A stretch of DNA of 64,000 nt from UBA1161 sp002311745 (lineage in GTDB: Bacteria; Planctomycetota; Phycisphaerae; Tepidisphaerales; Tepidisphaeraceae), in the NCBI GenBank assembly GCA_050018415.1, contig JBEKAB010000018.1:5792-69791 (forward strand), given 5' to 3'. Shown one piece after another: positions 54,123 to 63,311 of the stretch. The position numbers were made by a program, and so were the translations under genes. Position 1 is the first letter of the stretch. Every line of letters begins with the position of its first letter. The notes beneath the pieces are model-generated. The model worked only from the letters and a program-made list of their open reading frames with translations. It was not told the DNA's origin and did not search any database.

Positions 54123-54224
54123 AACCACGGAGCCACGGAGGCACGCGCTGCGCGTGAGCAGTTGAGCAATAGACAGTAGATCAGTAGAGGGAACAGCGCC
54201 TCCGTGTCTCCGTGCCTCCGTGGT
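54123..54224. repeat. Palindromic repeat (CCACGGAG family) between convergent genes
   Basis: AACCACGGAGCCACGGAGGC-type sequence at 54123-54150 pairs, with small bulges, with the CTCCGTG-rich arm at 54194-54224. The loop holds AGACAGTAGATCAGTAGA. It lies between the 3' ends of the HEPN-like gene and the PpiC gene, and a TTTTTT run follows on the plus strand. It could act as a two-way terminator. Confidence 0.75.
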
Positions 54225-54237
54225 TTGCTTTTTTGCG

Positions 54238-55575
54238 TTACGGCTTGGCCCAGCGCGGGTAGTTCTCCATCGCCATCTGCACGGCGGCGTCGATCATCTG
54301 CGGATCGGTGCGCACCACCGCGTTCTCCAGCAGCCGCTGCACGTCCTCTTGTTCCAGCTTGCGAAGCTGCTCGCCGCGCAGGGTCTGGCGGATTTCATCC
54401 TGCACCGCCTCGTCCTCGAAGCTGCGCACGCCGCCGTGTACCCGGCTGACCAGCTTGACGACGTAGAATCCACCGCGATCCTCGATCACGTCGCTGACGT
54501 CGCCGGGATTCATCGTCCAGATTTGATCCTCCACGTTCGTCAGGGCGAAGCTGTGGCGCTCGACGGTGCGCGGCTCGGCAAACAGCGGGGAATTCTGCAG
54601 CTTGGCCAGGCCGGCCATATCCTCGCCGGCCAGGGCACGGCGGCGAAAATCGTGGATTTTGTCCATCGCCAGGGCCCGGCCCAGGTCGGACGGATCGGTG
54701 TGCAGAATCCAGACGACGGCCTTGTCGGGCTGGCTGAAACGGCTCGCCAGGTTCGCCTGGTAATAGCGCCGCATGTCGCCGGCGGTGACCTGCACGCGCG
54801 GCTCGATCTTGCGCGTCAGGTAAATCTGCACCAAGTAGAAGCGATGCTGGTCCTCGACCTGCTCGTTGAAATCCTCGCCTTCGGCCAGGGCGCGGCGGCG
54901 CGCCACTTCCAGCGAACCGCCGGCTTCGGTGATCTTGCGCGTGCGCCAGCGCTCGGTGAGTATCGCCGCCAGCTCCTTGTCCTTGGATTCCAGCGTCCGC
55001 TCGGCGGCGGCATAGCGCAGCTCATCGTAGACCAGTTCCTGCGTCGTCTTGTCGATGCGGTCGCGCGCGGCGACCTGAAACCGGCGGAGGTCATACTGGC
55101 GGGCCAACTCGCCCAGCACCGTCGCATCGCGGCGAAGCACCTTGTTGGCGAAGATCGGCGTGCCGTTGACGACCGCGACGACGGTGCCCAGCTCCATGTA
55201 CTGACCGCCCGGAAGCGCCGGGCGAGTGGACGCCAGGGTCGTCGGCCCGGTCGTCGGGCCGGTGGTCGGGCCGGTCGTCGCGGCCACGGACGGGCGCGTG
55301 GCCACGCCCTCCACCTCGCCGGGCTGCGGGAAGGTCCGGCGCACGGTTTCGGAAATCCCCGCGCTACCGCCCATCGGCACCAGGGGCGGCGCCGGCGGCT
55401 CGGCCTGCACGTCCCGCTGAGGCACCACGCCCGGCTGGTCCGTCACCGACATCGGCGCTTCGCTGAGGTTGTGGCGGGAATAAAACTCCTCCGGCGACAC
55501 CGGCTGGGGATTGCTCCCGCCGCAACCGGCCAATAGTAGCGCGATCAGCCAGATTCCCTTGGGCCACATCCGCAT
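54238..55575 (-). CDS. PpiC/SurA-type peptidyl-prolyl isomerase lipoprotein
   Basis: A 445-residue protein with a clear lipobox (LIALLLAGCGG). A disordered Pro/Thr-rich stretch with TTGPTTGPTTGPTT is followed by a SurA-like N-terminal region (VVAVVNGTPIFANKV), helices, and a parvulin domain (about 275-395; KAVVWILHTDPSDLG, NPGDVSDVIEDRGGFYVVKL). Such proteins help fold outer-membrane or secreted proteins in the periplasm. It is last in the minus-strand series and starts 36 bases after the permease stop, so it may be co-transcribed with the ABC genes. Confidence 0.82.
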   Translation of the reverse strand: MRMWPKGIWLIALLLAGCGGSNPQPVSPEEFYSRHNLSEAPMSVTDQPGVVPQRDVQAEPPAPPLVPMGGSAGISETVRRTFPQPGEVEGVATRPSVAATTGPTTGPTTGPTTLASTRPALPGGQYMELGTVVAVVNGTPIFANKVLRRDATVLGELARQYDLRRFQVAARDRIDKTTQELVYDELRYAAAERTLESKDKELAAILTERWRTRKITEAGGSLEVARRRALAEGEDFNEQVEDQHRFYLVQIYLTRKIEPRVQVTAGDMRRYYQANLASRFSQPDKAVVWILHTDPSDLGRALAMDKIHDFRRRALAGEDMAGLAKLQNSPLFAEPRTVERHSFALTNVEDQIWTMNPGDVSDVIEDRGGFYVVKLVSRVHGGVRSFEDEAVQDEIRQTLRGEQLRKLEQEDVQRLLENAVVRTDPQMIDAAVQMAMENYPRWAKP

Positions 55576-55611
55576 CCGTCACCTCGCCAAGGCCATTGTA
55601 GACGCCGGCTC

Positions 55612-57366
55612 CTAGGTTCGGAACATCGCGCCCAGCCGCCGGCCCATCAGCCCGTACGCCGCCGACAACGCCAGCGCCAGCAGCAACATCGCCCACACGC
55701 CCAGCGCCGCGGCAACGTACAGCCCATCCCCAAGACGCTGGGCAAGTTCCAGAATGGCCCGGGTGATGGGAAAATACGCCGAGCGCTGAGCCAAAATCAG
55801 TGAGTCGCTGACCTCCAACAGGGAAAACGCAAACGCCAACAGCGCCCCGGCGATCAGGTTCGCCCCGATCAGCGGGATGGTGATCTTCCGCAGAACTCTC
55901 AGGCGGCTTGCGCCCAGGTTGGCGCCGGCCAATTCCAGGTCGCGCGGGGTTTGCTGCAAGCCGGCGACCGCGGAGCGCACGACGTACGGCAAGCGCCGCG
56001 TCGCATAAGCGATGATCAAAAACAGCACCGGCTGCTCCTGCACGTTCAGCCACAGGGGCAAGCTGGCGCCGTAGCGCTGCTGGAGGGAAACGCTGACGGC
56101 CAAATACCCGAACGCCAGGACCAGTCCGGGCACCGCCAGGGGAAGCATGCACAGGATGTCGATGATCGCCGCGTGGCGCCGGTTGCCGCGGGCGATGGTG
56201 ATCGCCGCGCCCAGCCCCACCGCCATCGCCACCACCGTCGCGCCGCCGGCGTACAGGACCGAATTCTGCACGCTGGGCATGGCCAGGTCATCCAACAGCG
56301 CCGCTCCATAATGGCTGAGCGTGAAACTTCGCGGCAAAACCGAGCGATACCACTGGCCCGTCGTCGTCAGGCTGGTCAGCACCACCGATATGTGCGGCAA
56401 CAGGGCCAAAAGAAGCGTGACGACGAAAGGAGTCGCGGCCGCAGCTGCGCGCCAGGAGCGCAACGGACGCACGATCGCCGCCGTCGCCGCCTTGGTCGTC
56501 GCCGCATCGGAGCTTCTGCCCAACAGCGCCTTGCCGATCAGGTACAGCCCCGCGGACACCGCCAGGGTCACGACCACCAGCGCGAACGGCAAGGGACTGG
56601 CGGCGATGTCCGTGATCTGCCGGAAAATCTGCACCGGCGTGATCGTGTTGTAGTCGAACATCAGCGGCGTGCCCAGCTCCGTGAAGCTCCAGATCAGCGT
56701 CAGCGTGCACCCGGCCGACAGGCCCGGACGAATCAGAGGCAAGGTGATCCTGCGGAAAATCGTCCATCGCCCCGCGCCCAGATTCGCCGCCGCCTGCTCC
56801 ATCGCCGGGTCGATGTTGGCCAGCGCCGCCTGAAGATTCAGAAGCAGCACCGGGTACAAGTGCAGCGCTTCGACCAGGATGATGCCGGCGAGGCGGAACC
56901 TGCCCAGCCAGTCGAAACCGGCGCCGCGGCCCATGCCCAGCAAGACGGTCAGCGGACCCAGTCGGCCCAGGAGCAGACGCACGCCGATGGCCCCGACGAA
57001 CGGCGGCAATACCAGCGGGGCCAGCAGCAATCCCCCCAGCACCGCCCGCCCGGGAAATTCGTACCGCACGCTCAGAATCGCCAGGGGCATGGAAACGATC
57101 AGGCACAAGAGCGTCACCGCAATGGCCACGGCGGCGGCGTTGATCAGGCCCTGGACCAGCACCGGATTGGAGAAAATCAGGCGGACGTAGGTGAGCGTGA
57201 GATGGCCGTCCTTGCCCACGAAGCCGACGCGGACCACCTGCCAAATCGGCCACAGCAGGAAAACGGCGAAGAAGCCGTACAGAGCGAGCATGGCGGCGGA
57301 CCGGGCAAGCTTCTGCGGGCTGCCGCCCGCAGCTATCAATCTCGAGTTAATGCTGTTCATCGTCAT
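55612..57366 (-). CDS. Two-domain ABC transporter permease, iron(III)/FbpB-like
   Basis: A 584-residue membrane protein with twelve predicted helices in two homologous halves. Each half carries an EAA loop, AAANLGAGRWTIFRRITLPL and LAGANLGASRLRVLRKITIP, where the ATPase docks. Duplicated permeases of this kind belong to the iron(III), thiamine or spermidine import group. The ATG at 57366 overlaps the stop of the binding-protein gene (ATGA), giving coupled translation. Together with the two upstream genes it forms a complete importer. Confidence 0.87.
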   Translation of the reverse strand: MTMNSINSRLIAAGGSPQKLARSAAMLALYGFFAVFLLWPIWQVVRVGFVGKDGHLTLTYVRLIFSNPVLVQGLINAAAVAIAVTLLCLIVSMPLAILSVRYEFPGRAVLGGLLLAPLVLPPFVGAIGVRLLLGRLGPLTVLLGMGRGAGFDWLGRFRLAGIILVEALHLYPVLLLNLQAALANIDPAMEQAAANLGAGRWTIFRRITLPLIRPGLSAGCTLTLIWSFTELGTPLMFDYNTITPVQIFRQITDIAASPLPFALVVVTLAVSAGLYLIGKALLGRSSDAATTKAATAAIVRPLRSWRAAAAATPFVVTLLLALLPHISVVLTSLTTTGQWYRSVLPRSFTLSHYGAALLDDLAMPSVQNSVLYAGGATVVAMAVGLGAAITIARGNRRHAAIIDILCMLPLAVPGLVLAFGYLAVSVSLQQRYGASLPLWLNVQEQPVLFLIIAYATRRLPYVVRSAVAGLQQTPRDLELAGANLGASRLRVLRKITIPLIGANLIAGALLAFAFSLLEVSDSLILAQRSAYFPITRAILELAQRLGDGLYVAAALGVWAMLLLALALSAAYGLMGRRLGAMFRT

Positions 57367-58934
57367 GGACTCGTTGCTTCGGCTGCGACCCGGCGATAGT
57401 GCTCGCGGAATTTCTCGCCCCACGCGATGCGCTGCTGGGCCTTCCATAACTCGGCATCCGCCGATGGGTCGGCTTCGATCCCTTTGCGCTGCGACGTCAG
57501 TTGAGTCAGCTCGCTGCGCGTCATGGGAATGTCGGATAGTTCCTCAAGCAATGCCGAGCGGCGCAATGGATCGGAGACGGACAGAATGCGGCCGCAGGCT
57601 TGCCGCAGATCGTCGCGGTCGTCGATCCACGCCGCGGCCCAGATCCACTGCAGGTCGGTCATCATCCCCATCCACTGTCCGCGGGTGTTGAAATTGCCGG
57701 CGGCGGTGAAGTAGTCCACATCATCCGCCCATCCGCTGCGGTCAACGTAGACGCTTTGGCGGATAGGCGGCCGGCACAGCGGCCGTACGCGTGGGCCGCC
57801 GGTTTGACCGACCTTCAGAATCCACAGCCGCTGGCCCTCGGGACTCAAAAGAAATTGGACAAAATGCTGAGCCAGCTCGAGCTGCCGGCCGCGCGTGCCG
57901 TAGAGGATGGCGACCGGGTCGGGGTTGATGATGGTGGCGGCCTGAGGAACGACGAACCGCTCGCGCTGGGGGCCGACGATCTGCACGGTGGCGCGTCCGT
58001 AAAAATCGATGGCCGTGCCCGCGGCCGCGTCGCCGCCGGCCACGTCCGTCGGGACCGTGGACGAAGCATCCTCAAAGTAGCGGGTGTTGGCGGCGATCAA
58101 AATCATGCGGCGCATTCCGCGGGCAAAACCGCCGTCCAGGGCCTGCTGATACTGGGCCGTGTCCATCAGTTGTCCCGGCGGCAGCCCGCGGTTTTCCGGG
58201 CGAGCGAAAAATTCCTCCTCGGCATCGGCCATGGCGCGCTGCAGGATCGCCATGTACGTGACGGACGCCGTGGCGCTGTGCGTGGGATCGGCCAGGGCCA
58301 ACGCGCCGAAAAGCCGCGGGTCGGCCAGGTCGCTCCACGTCTTGGGCGGCGCCAGGTGCAGCGATTGGTACACATCCGGGTTATAGACGATGCCGAAACT
58401 GCTCAGGCACACTCCAACCCAGCGCGGCGGCAGCGGATGGCCGGCGGCGTCCTTGTCCTGATCGTACAGCTTGACGCCCGCCAAGGTCGGCTGCGGAAAT
58501 ACCTCGGCCAGCGTTTGCGGGTCGATGTCCAGCGGCCGCAAGATGCCCAGGGGCTTGAGTTCTCTATCGAAGAAATAGTCGCCGCCGCCCCAAGCCATCT
58601 GGATGCCGACGTGGATCTGATCTTCGCCCGGCAACTGCCCGCCGTGGTCGGCGCGAATGCGGCGGTACATCATGTCGAGCTGCCGTTTGATGTCGTTGGT
58701 GCCGCCGGGAGTCAGGTATTCCAACGCGACGCGCTGGCCGTAGGTTTTCAGATGCCAATCCGAAAACGCCCAGCGGAACTCGTTGCGCACGTCCTGCTCG
58801 TGCGGGGTGATCACGACCAAGCGCAACTCGGCGGCCTGCTCGCCCGACCAGGCGGCCTGGCCGTGCATCCACCGCACCGCCAGCGGCGCCAGTAGCAAGA
58901 CAAGAAACGCGAAGATGAACCCGTATCGGCGCAC
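57363..58934 (-). CDS. ABC transporter periplasmic substrate-binding protein
   Basis: A 523-residue protein anchored or exported by an N-terminal hydrophobic segment (YGFIFAFLVLLLAPLAV). The rest resembles type II periplasmic binding proteins of the iron(III)/spermidine group: LRLVVITPHEQDVRNEF at the start, then SSFGIVYNPDVY, TWSDLADPRLFGALALADP and AQHFVQFLLSPEGQRLW. It is longer than usual for the family. It begins three bases after the ATPase stop and overlaps the permease start. The substrate is uncertain; metal or organic cation are both possible. Confidence 0.82.
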   Translation of the reverse strand: MRRYGFIFAFLVLLLAPLAVRWMHGQAAWSGEQAAELRLVVITPHEQDVRNEFRWAFSDWHLKTYGQRVALEYLTPGGTNDIKRQLDMMYRRIRADHGGQLPGEDQIHVGIQMAWGGGDYFFDRELKPLGILRPLDIDPQTLAEVFPQPTLAGVKLYDQDKDAAGHPLPPRWVGVCLSSFGIVYNPDVYQSLHLAPPKTWSDLADPRLFGALALADPTHSATASVTYMAILQRAMADAEEEFFARPENRGLPPGQLMDTAQYQQALDGGFARGMRRMILIAANTRYFEDASSTVPTDVAGGDAAAGTAIDFYGRATVQIVGPQRERFVVPQAATIINPDPVAILYGTRGRQLELAQHFVQFLLSPEGQRLWILKVGQTGGPRVRPLCRPPIRQSVYVDRSGWADDVDYFTAAGNFNTRGQWMGMMTDLQWIWAAAWIDDRDDLRQACGRILSVSDPLRRSALLEELSDIPMTRSELTQLTSQRKGIEADPSADAELWKAQQRIAWGEKFREHYRRVAAEATSP

Positions 58935-58937
58935 GCG

Positions 58938-60002
58938 TCACTCCGGCAGGACAATCGCGTCCCGCGGATCGAACTGAATGACCGCTTCGGCTACGCCGTC
59001 GGGCAGCGGGCATGAACCGATCACCGTCAAGCGCTGCCCCCCCACGGCCAGGACGTATTGCGTTGCTTCGCCTAGAAAACTGGACTCGACGATCTTGCCC
59101 GGGATGCGGTTGACGGCCGGTTCGGCTTTGTCGGCGGGACGGAGCAACCTCATCCGCTCCGGCCGGACGCTCAGCGTCACGTGATCGGGCAGCGCCTCGT
59201 CGCCATGCGCCAGGAGAATACCCAGGGCCGTCTGCACGCTGACGGTTGAGCCGTCTCGGCCGACGACGACGCCGGAAATCAGGTTGGTCTGACCCAAAAA
59301 ATCCGCGACGAAAGCTCGCCGCGGCTTGTGGTAGAGCTCGGTGGGCGTGCCGATCTGGATGATTTTGCCTTCGTTCATGACCGCCACGCGGTCGGCCACG
59401 GACATGGCCTCTTTCTGATCGTGCGTGACGTAAATCGTCGTCAGACCCGCGGACTTGCAGATGCGGCGGATTTCCCCGCGCATTTCCTGGCGCAGTTTTG
59501 CGTCCAGATTGGACAGCGGCTCATCCAACAGCAGGCAATCCGGCCGCACGGCCAACGCCCGCGCCAGGGCGACGCGCTGCTGCTGTCCGCCGGACAGGGC
59601 CGCGGGCTTGCGATCCGCCCATGGTTCCAATTGCACCAGACGAAGGATTTCCTCGACGCGCTGCCCACTGGCCGGCGCCGCCCGCACGTCCAGGCCGAAG
59701 CGGATGTTCTGGCGCACGGTCATGTGCGGCCACAGGGCGTAGTTCTGGAAGCACATCACCGCGTTGCGGCGCCGGGTGTCCAGGTCGGTCACGTCGCGTG
59801 AGCCGAAAAAAATCCGCCCGCGTGTCGGCTGAAGCAATCCGGCGATCAAGCGCAGGAGGGTGCTTTTGCCGCAGCCGCTGGGACCCAGTAGAAAAAACAA
59901 TTCCCCGGGCGCGATATCGGCATCCACATCGTCGACGACGGTGGCAGCACCAAAACGCTTGCAAAGGTGCTGAAGACGAACGGAGGTCATTGGGGCCGGC
60001 AT
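58938..60002 (-). CDS. ABC transporter ATP-binding protein (FbpC/PotA-like)
   Basis: A 354-residue ATPase. Walker A is LLGPSGCGKSTLLRL, the Q-loop is CFQNYALWPHM, the signature is LSGGQQQRVALARAL, Walker B is LLLDEPLSNLDAKLR and the switch His is in VTHDQKEAMSV. A C-terminal TOBE domain (about 240-350) places it in the sugar/iron/polyamine importer group. It powers the binding-protein-dependent importer encoded by the next two genes. An alternative ATG lies four codons downstream. Confidence 0.92.
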   Translation of the reverse strand: MPAPMTSVRLQHLCKRFGAATVVDDVDADIAPGELFFLLGPSGCGKSTLLRLIAGLLQPTRGRIFFGSRDVTDLDTRRRNAVMCFQNYALWPHMTVRQNIRFGLDVRAAPASGQRVEEILRLVQLEPWADRKPAALSGGQQQRVALARALAVRPDCLLLDEPLSNLDAKLRQEMRGEIRRICKSAGLTTIYVTHDQKEAMSVADRVAVMNEGKIIQIGTPTELYHKPRRAFVADFLGQTNLISGVVVGRDGSTVSVQTALGILLAHGDEALPDHVTLSVRPERMRLLRPADKAEPAVNRIPGKIVESSFLGEATQYVLAVGGQRLTVIGSCPLPDGVAEAVIQFDPRDAIVLPE

Positions 60003-60098
60003 TGTACCCCGCCATGTTGTCCCTCCGATGAACGCGGTTTACAGGTCAACCTGAAGCCCGGCCCACGAGCAGGCGGCCGGAGGCAAATGGTTGTCGGA

Positions 60099-62474
60099 TC
60101 AGCCGTTAAAGTGACGGTCGTCGCTACGCGGGCCGCCGTGGCCGCCGCGACCGCCGCCGCCGCCCCTGCCGCCGCGCCCGCCGCCGCGATCTCCACCGCG
60201 CCCTCCTCCGCCGCCGCCACCACCGCCGCCGTGGCGGTGCGGGCCACCATGTCCGCGGCCATGGCCATACCCTTGCCCGCCGCCACCGTAGCCGCCTTGA
60301 GCGTGGCCCTCGCCTTCGCCTTCTGGCGCGGCCGCGCCGACGGACTCGGGGTCGCTCAGTCCTTCCTCCTTCATGGCCGCCCGACGGCTGAGCTTGATCC
60401 GGCCCTGATCGTCGATCAGGATCACCTTGACGCGCACCTCATCGCCGATATTCACCACATCCGTGACGTTCTGCACGTAGCGGTCGGACAGCTCCGAAAC
60501 GTGGCACAGGCCGTCGGTCTCCGGCGCGATCTCGATGAAGGCGCCGAACTCCTTGATGCTGACGACCTTGCCGGGGTAGATTTTTCCGACCTTCACTTCG
60601 GCGGTCATCGCCTCGACGAGGTCGCGAGCTTTCTCGGCCGCCGCTTGATCAACCGAGCTGATGAACACCGTGCCGTCGTCTTCGATGTCGATCTGGGCGC
60701 CGGTGTCCTCCTGGAGTTTCTTGATGTTCTTGCCGCCCGGGCCGATGAGTTTGCCGATCTTTTCCGGATCGATCTTGATGATGAGCAGGCGCGGAGCGTA
60801 CTTGCTGATTTCGGGCCGCGGCGCCAGCAGCACGGCTTGCATCTTGTCCAGGATGGTCAAGCGCGCCTCTTTTGCCCGGTGCAGCGTCTCGCGGATGATC
60901 TTGTGATCCAGGCCCTCGGTCTTGATGTCGAGCTGGATGGCGGTGACGCCGTCGCGCGTGCCGCACACCTTGAAATCCATGTCGCCGAAGTGGTCTTCCT
61001 CGCCGATGATGTCCGTCAACAGCACGGAGCGATCTGGGTCCTTGACCAGGCCGATGGAGATTCCGGCGACGGGTTTGGTAATGGGGACGCCGGCGTCCAT
61101 GAGGGCCAGGCAGCCACCGCACGTGCTGGCCATGGAACTGGAACCGTTGGATTCCCAAATATCGCTGATGACGCGGACGGTGTAGGGGAACTGCTCGATG
61201 CTGGGCAGGACGGCGAGCAAGCTGCGTTCGGCCAGGGCGCCGTGACCGATCTCACGCCGGCCCGGCCCGCGGATGGGACGCACCTCGCCCACGCTGTAGC
61301 TGGGAAAGTTGTAATGCAGCATGAACTTCTGGCTGTACTCGTCGATCAGCCCGTCGACCAATTGCTCGTCGCTGCTGGTGCCCAGGGTAACGGTGCACAT
61401 GGCCTGGGTTTCGCCGCGGGTGAAGATCGCCGAACCATGCACGCGCGGCACAACGCCCACCTCGCAGGTGATCGGACGGACGCTGTGGTAGTCGCGGCCG
61501 TCGGGGCGCACGCCGGCCAGGATCGCCTGGCGCGTCACCTCCTCCTCGACCTCGACGAAAATCTCGCGGATTTCCTTCTCCTTCTTCCGCTGGGCCACGA
61601 TCGCCAAATAGCTGGCGTTGGCGTCGGTGATGGGCGGGGCCAATTCAAGAATCGCCTGTTCCAGGACGGCCGCGATGGTCTCGGCGCGGTCCTGTTTGCC
61701 GGCCTTGCCCTTGACCTCGCGGATTTGTTCCACGGCGCGGGCGCGGACGGCGTCGACGAGGGCCGGATCGCGCTGCTGTATCTCGGCGACCTTGGGCTTG
61801 CCGGCCTTGGCCACAAGTTCCTCGATCATGCCGACGATCTCGATGATCGCCTTGTGGGCGAACTCGACGGCGTCGGCGACGTCGTCCTCCTTCACTTCCT
61901 TGCTGCCCAGCTCGATCATGTTGACGAAATGCTTGGTGCCGGACACGACCAGGTCCATGTCGCTCAGCTCGAGCTGCTCGACCGTGGGATTCAGAATCAA
62001 CTGCCCGTCGACGCGCCCGACGCGCGCGTGGGCCGTGGGCGTGGCCAAGGGAATGTCGCTGAGGGCGACACAGGCGCTGGCCGCGATGCCCGAAAGAATG
62101 TCCGGATCATTTTCCCCGTCGAACGAAAGGACGTTGAGCTGAATCTGCACCTCGTCCACAAACCCCTTGGGGAACAGCGGCCGCAGCGGCCGGTCGATCA
62201 GGCGGGCGGTGAGGATTTCCTTGGTGGTGGGCCGGCCCTCGCGCTTCATGAACCCGCCGGGGAATTTTCCGGCGGCGGCGCGGCGCTCGCGATAATCCAC
62301 CTGCAACGGAAAGAAATCGATCCCCTCGCGCGGGGCGGCGCGAACCACCGCGCCGAACACGAGCGAATCGCCGTACTGAACGGTGACCGAACCACCGGCG
62401 AGCTTGGCGTAGGTGCCGGTCTCAATCGCCAGCGTCCGGCCGCCGAGCTGCCGATCAACTCGAATGGCTTGCAT
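60099..62474 (-). CDS. pnp: Polynucleotide phosphorylase
   Basis: A 791-residue 3'-5' phosphorolytic exoribonuclease that degrades mRNA and forms part of degradosome-like complexes. Two RNase PH domains are present, with family sequences such as FFPLQVDYRERRAAAGKFPG, GGFMKREGRPTTKEIL, FMLHYNFPSYSVGEVRPI and SDIWESNGSSSMASTCGG. A KH domain (LIGPGGKNIKKLQEDTGA) and an S1 domain (VGKIYPGKVVSIKEFGAFIE) follow. Beyond the normal end is an unusual tail of about 80 residues rich in Gly, Arg and His (GGYGGGGQGYGHGRGHGG and RGG repeats), likely an extra RNA-binding or condensate-forming segment. It is downstream of rpsO, the classic gene pair. Confidence 0.95.
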   Translation of the reverse strand: MQAIRVDRQLGGRTLAIETGTYAKLAGGSVTVQYGDSLVFGAVVRAAPREGIDFFPLQVDYRERRAAAGKFPGGFMKREGRPTTKEILTARLIDRPLRPLFPKGFVDEVQIQLNVLSFDGENDPDILSGIAASACVALSDIPLATPTAHARVGRVDGQLILNPTVEQLELSDMDLVVSGTKHFVNMIELGSKEVKEDDVADAVEFAHKAIIEIVGMIEELVAKAGKPKVAEIQQRDPALVDAVRARAVEQIREVKGKAGKQDRAETIAAVLEQAILELAPPITDANASYLAIVAQRKKEKEIREIFVEVEEEVTRQAILAGVRPDGRDYHSVRPITCEVGVVPRVHGSAIFTRGETQAMCTVTLGTSSDEQLVDGLIDEYSQKFMLHYNFPSYSVGEVRPIRGPGRREIGHGALAERSLLAVLPSIEQFPYTVRVISDIWESNGSSSMASTCGGCLALMDAGVPITKPVAGISIGLVKDPDRSVLLTDIIGEEDHFGDMDFKVCGTRDGVTAIQLDIKTEGLDHKIIRETLHRAKEARLTILDKMQAVLLAPRPEISKYAPRLLIIKIDPEKIGKLIGPGGKNIKKLQEDTGAQIDIEDDGTVFISSVDQAAAEKARDLVEAMTAEVKVGKIYPGKVVSIKEFGAFIEIAPETDGLCHVSELSDRYVQNVTDVVNIGDEVRVKVILIDDQGRIKLSRRAAMKEEGLSDPESVGAAAPEGEGEGHAQGGYGGGGQGYGHGRGHGGPHRHGGGGGGGGGGRGGDRGGGRGGRGGGGGRGGHGGPRSDDRHFNG

Positions 62475-62512
62475 GAAAAATAGTCCTCATCCGGCCCCGG
62501 ACGAATCTTTGC

Positions 62513-62582
62513 GGCCACAGATGGACAGATCCATGGAGGAACCGCCCCACGGCGTTCCTCCCCGGGTGTGTGCATCTGTGGC
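62513..62582. repeat. Nested palindrome in the rpsO-pnp intergenic region
   Basis: GGCCACAGATG (62513-62523) pairs with CATCTGTGGC (62573-62582), and inside it GGAGGAAC (62535-62542) pairs with GTTCCTCC (62554-62561). The outer arms resemble the repeat at 19910-19996. On the minus strand it lies in the pnp leader and would form a long hairpin like the RNase III target used for pnp control in E. coli. Confidence 0.65.
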
Positions 62583-62640
62583 TGACCTTTCGAGCGACTG
62601 CCCCGCCGGGGCCGAATGATGCAGTCGTCGCAAGGCGTGT

Positions 62641-62669
62641 AATAAAACGGGCACGGCCTCGCCGTGCCC
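62641..62669 (-). terminator. Rho-independent terminator after rpsO
   Basis: On the minus strand GGGCACGGC and GCCGTGCCC (62669-62661 and 62657-62649) form a perfect 9-bp stem with a three-base loop, followed by GTTTTATT. It begins 14 bases after the rpsO stop, so pnp is probably expressed partly by readthrough or from its own promoter. Confidence 0.85.
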
Positions 62670-62682
62670 GCACATGGCTATT

Positions 62683-62952
62683 TCATTTCCGCAGGCCCAG
62701 CCGGTTGATCACCTGCTGATACCGCGCCCGATCTTCGCGCGTCAGGTACTTCAGTAGCTGATTGCGCCGGCTGACCAGCTTCAGCAATCCCCGCCTCGAG
62801 GAGTGGTCCTTTTTATGCACGTCGAAGTGCTGGCGCAGCTGCTCGATGCGTTTGGTGATCAGCGCGATCTGCACCTCGGGCGAACCCGTGTCCTTGTCGT
62901 GGATTTTGAACTCGAGAACGGTTTGCTTCTTCTGCTCAGCCGTAATGGACAT
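62683..62952 (-). CDS. rpsO: 30S ribosomal protein S15
   Basis: An 89-residue protein of standard S15 length. QKKQTVLEFKIHDKDTGSPE, VQIALITKRIEQLRQHF and the HKKDHSSRRGLLKLVSRR motif are diagnostic. S15 binds 16S rRNA early in 30S assembly. The rpsO-pnp order is conserved across many bacteria. Self-regulation through a leader structure is known in other phyla, but I could not identify such a structure here. Confidence 0.97.
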   Translation of the reverse strand: MSITAEQKKQTVLEFKIHDKDTGSPEVQIALITKRIEQLRQHFDVHKKDHSSRRGLLKLVSRRNQLLKYLTREDRARYQQVINRLGLRK

Positions 62953-63311
62953 CGAAACAATCTCCCAGACACCTGATCGCCAGCGGCGTTCCTACCGTGG
63001 AACAGCCGGCGGATCGGTCATAAAGGGCCGTGCGCCGCACCGGCGGCGCAACCGGAAGTTCGGCAAGGATAGGTTGCTGCGAGCACCCGGTCAAGGGCAA
63101 GGGCAGGTTGGGCAGCGGCTTAGTTCGAGCTGCCCGCCCGGCGTCAGGAACTGCGGCGCGAGGTTTGCGGGCGCGGTCGCGGCTTCAGTTTGGAGCCGTC
63201 CAAAGGTTCGCAGCTGTGGGGATTACGAGAGGCGTTCGGGAATGCCAAACATGACGGGCTTCTTGGAAAGCGTGTTGGAACGAACGGGCCGATTCTGTGC
63301 CCCGCCGGGCA
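62953..63311. other. Upstream region of rpsO
   Basis: About 360 bases between rpsO and the DpnI-like remnant. It should hold the rpsO promoter, but I see no convincing -35/-10 pair. No gene is recognisable on either strand. Confidence 0.45.

Noticed and set aside
59967..62483. An 838-codon open frame on the plus strand
   Set aside because: It is entirely antisense to pnp; the translation is low-complexity and unlike any family, as expected for the complement of a GC-rich conserved gene.
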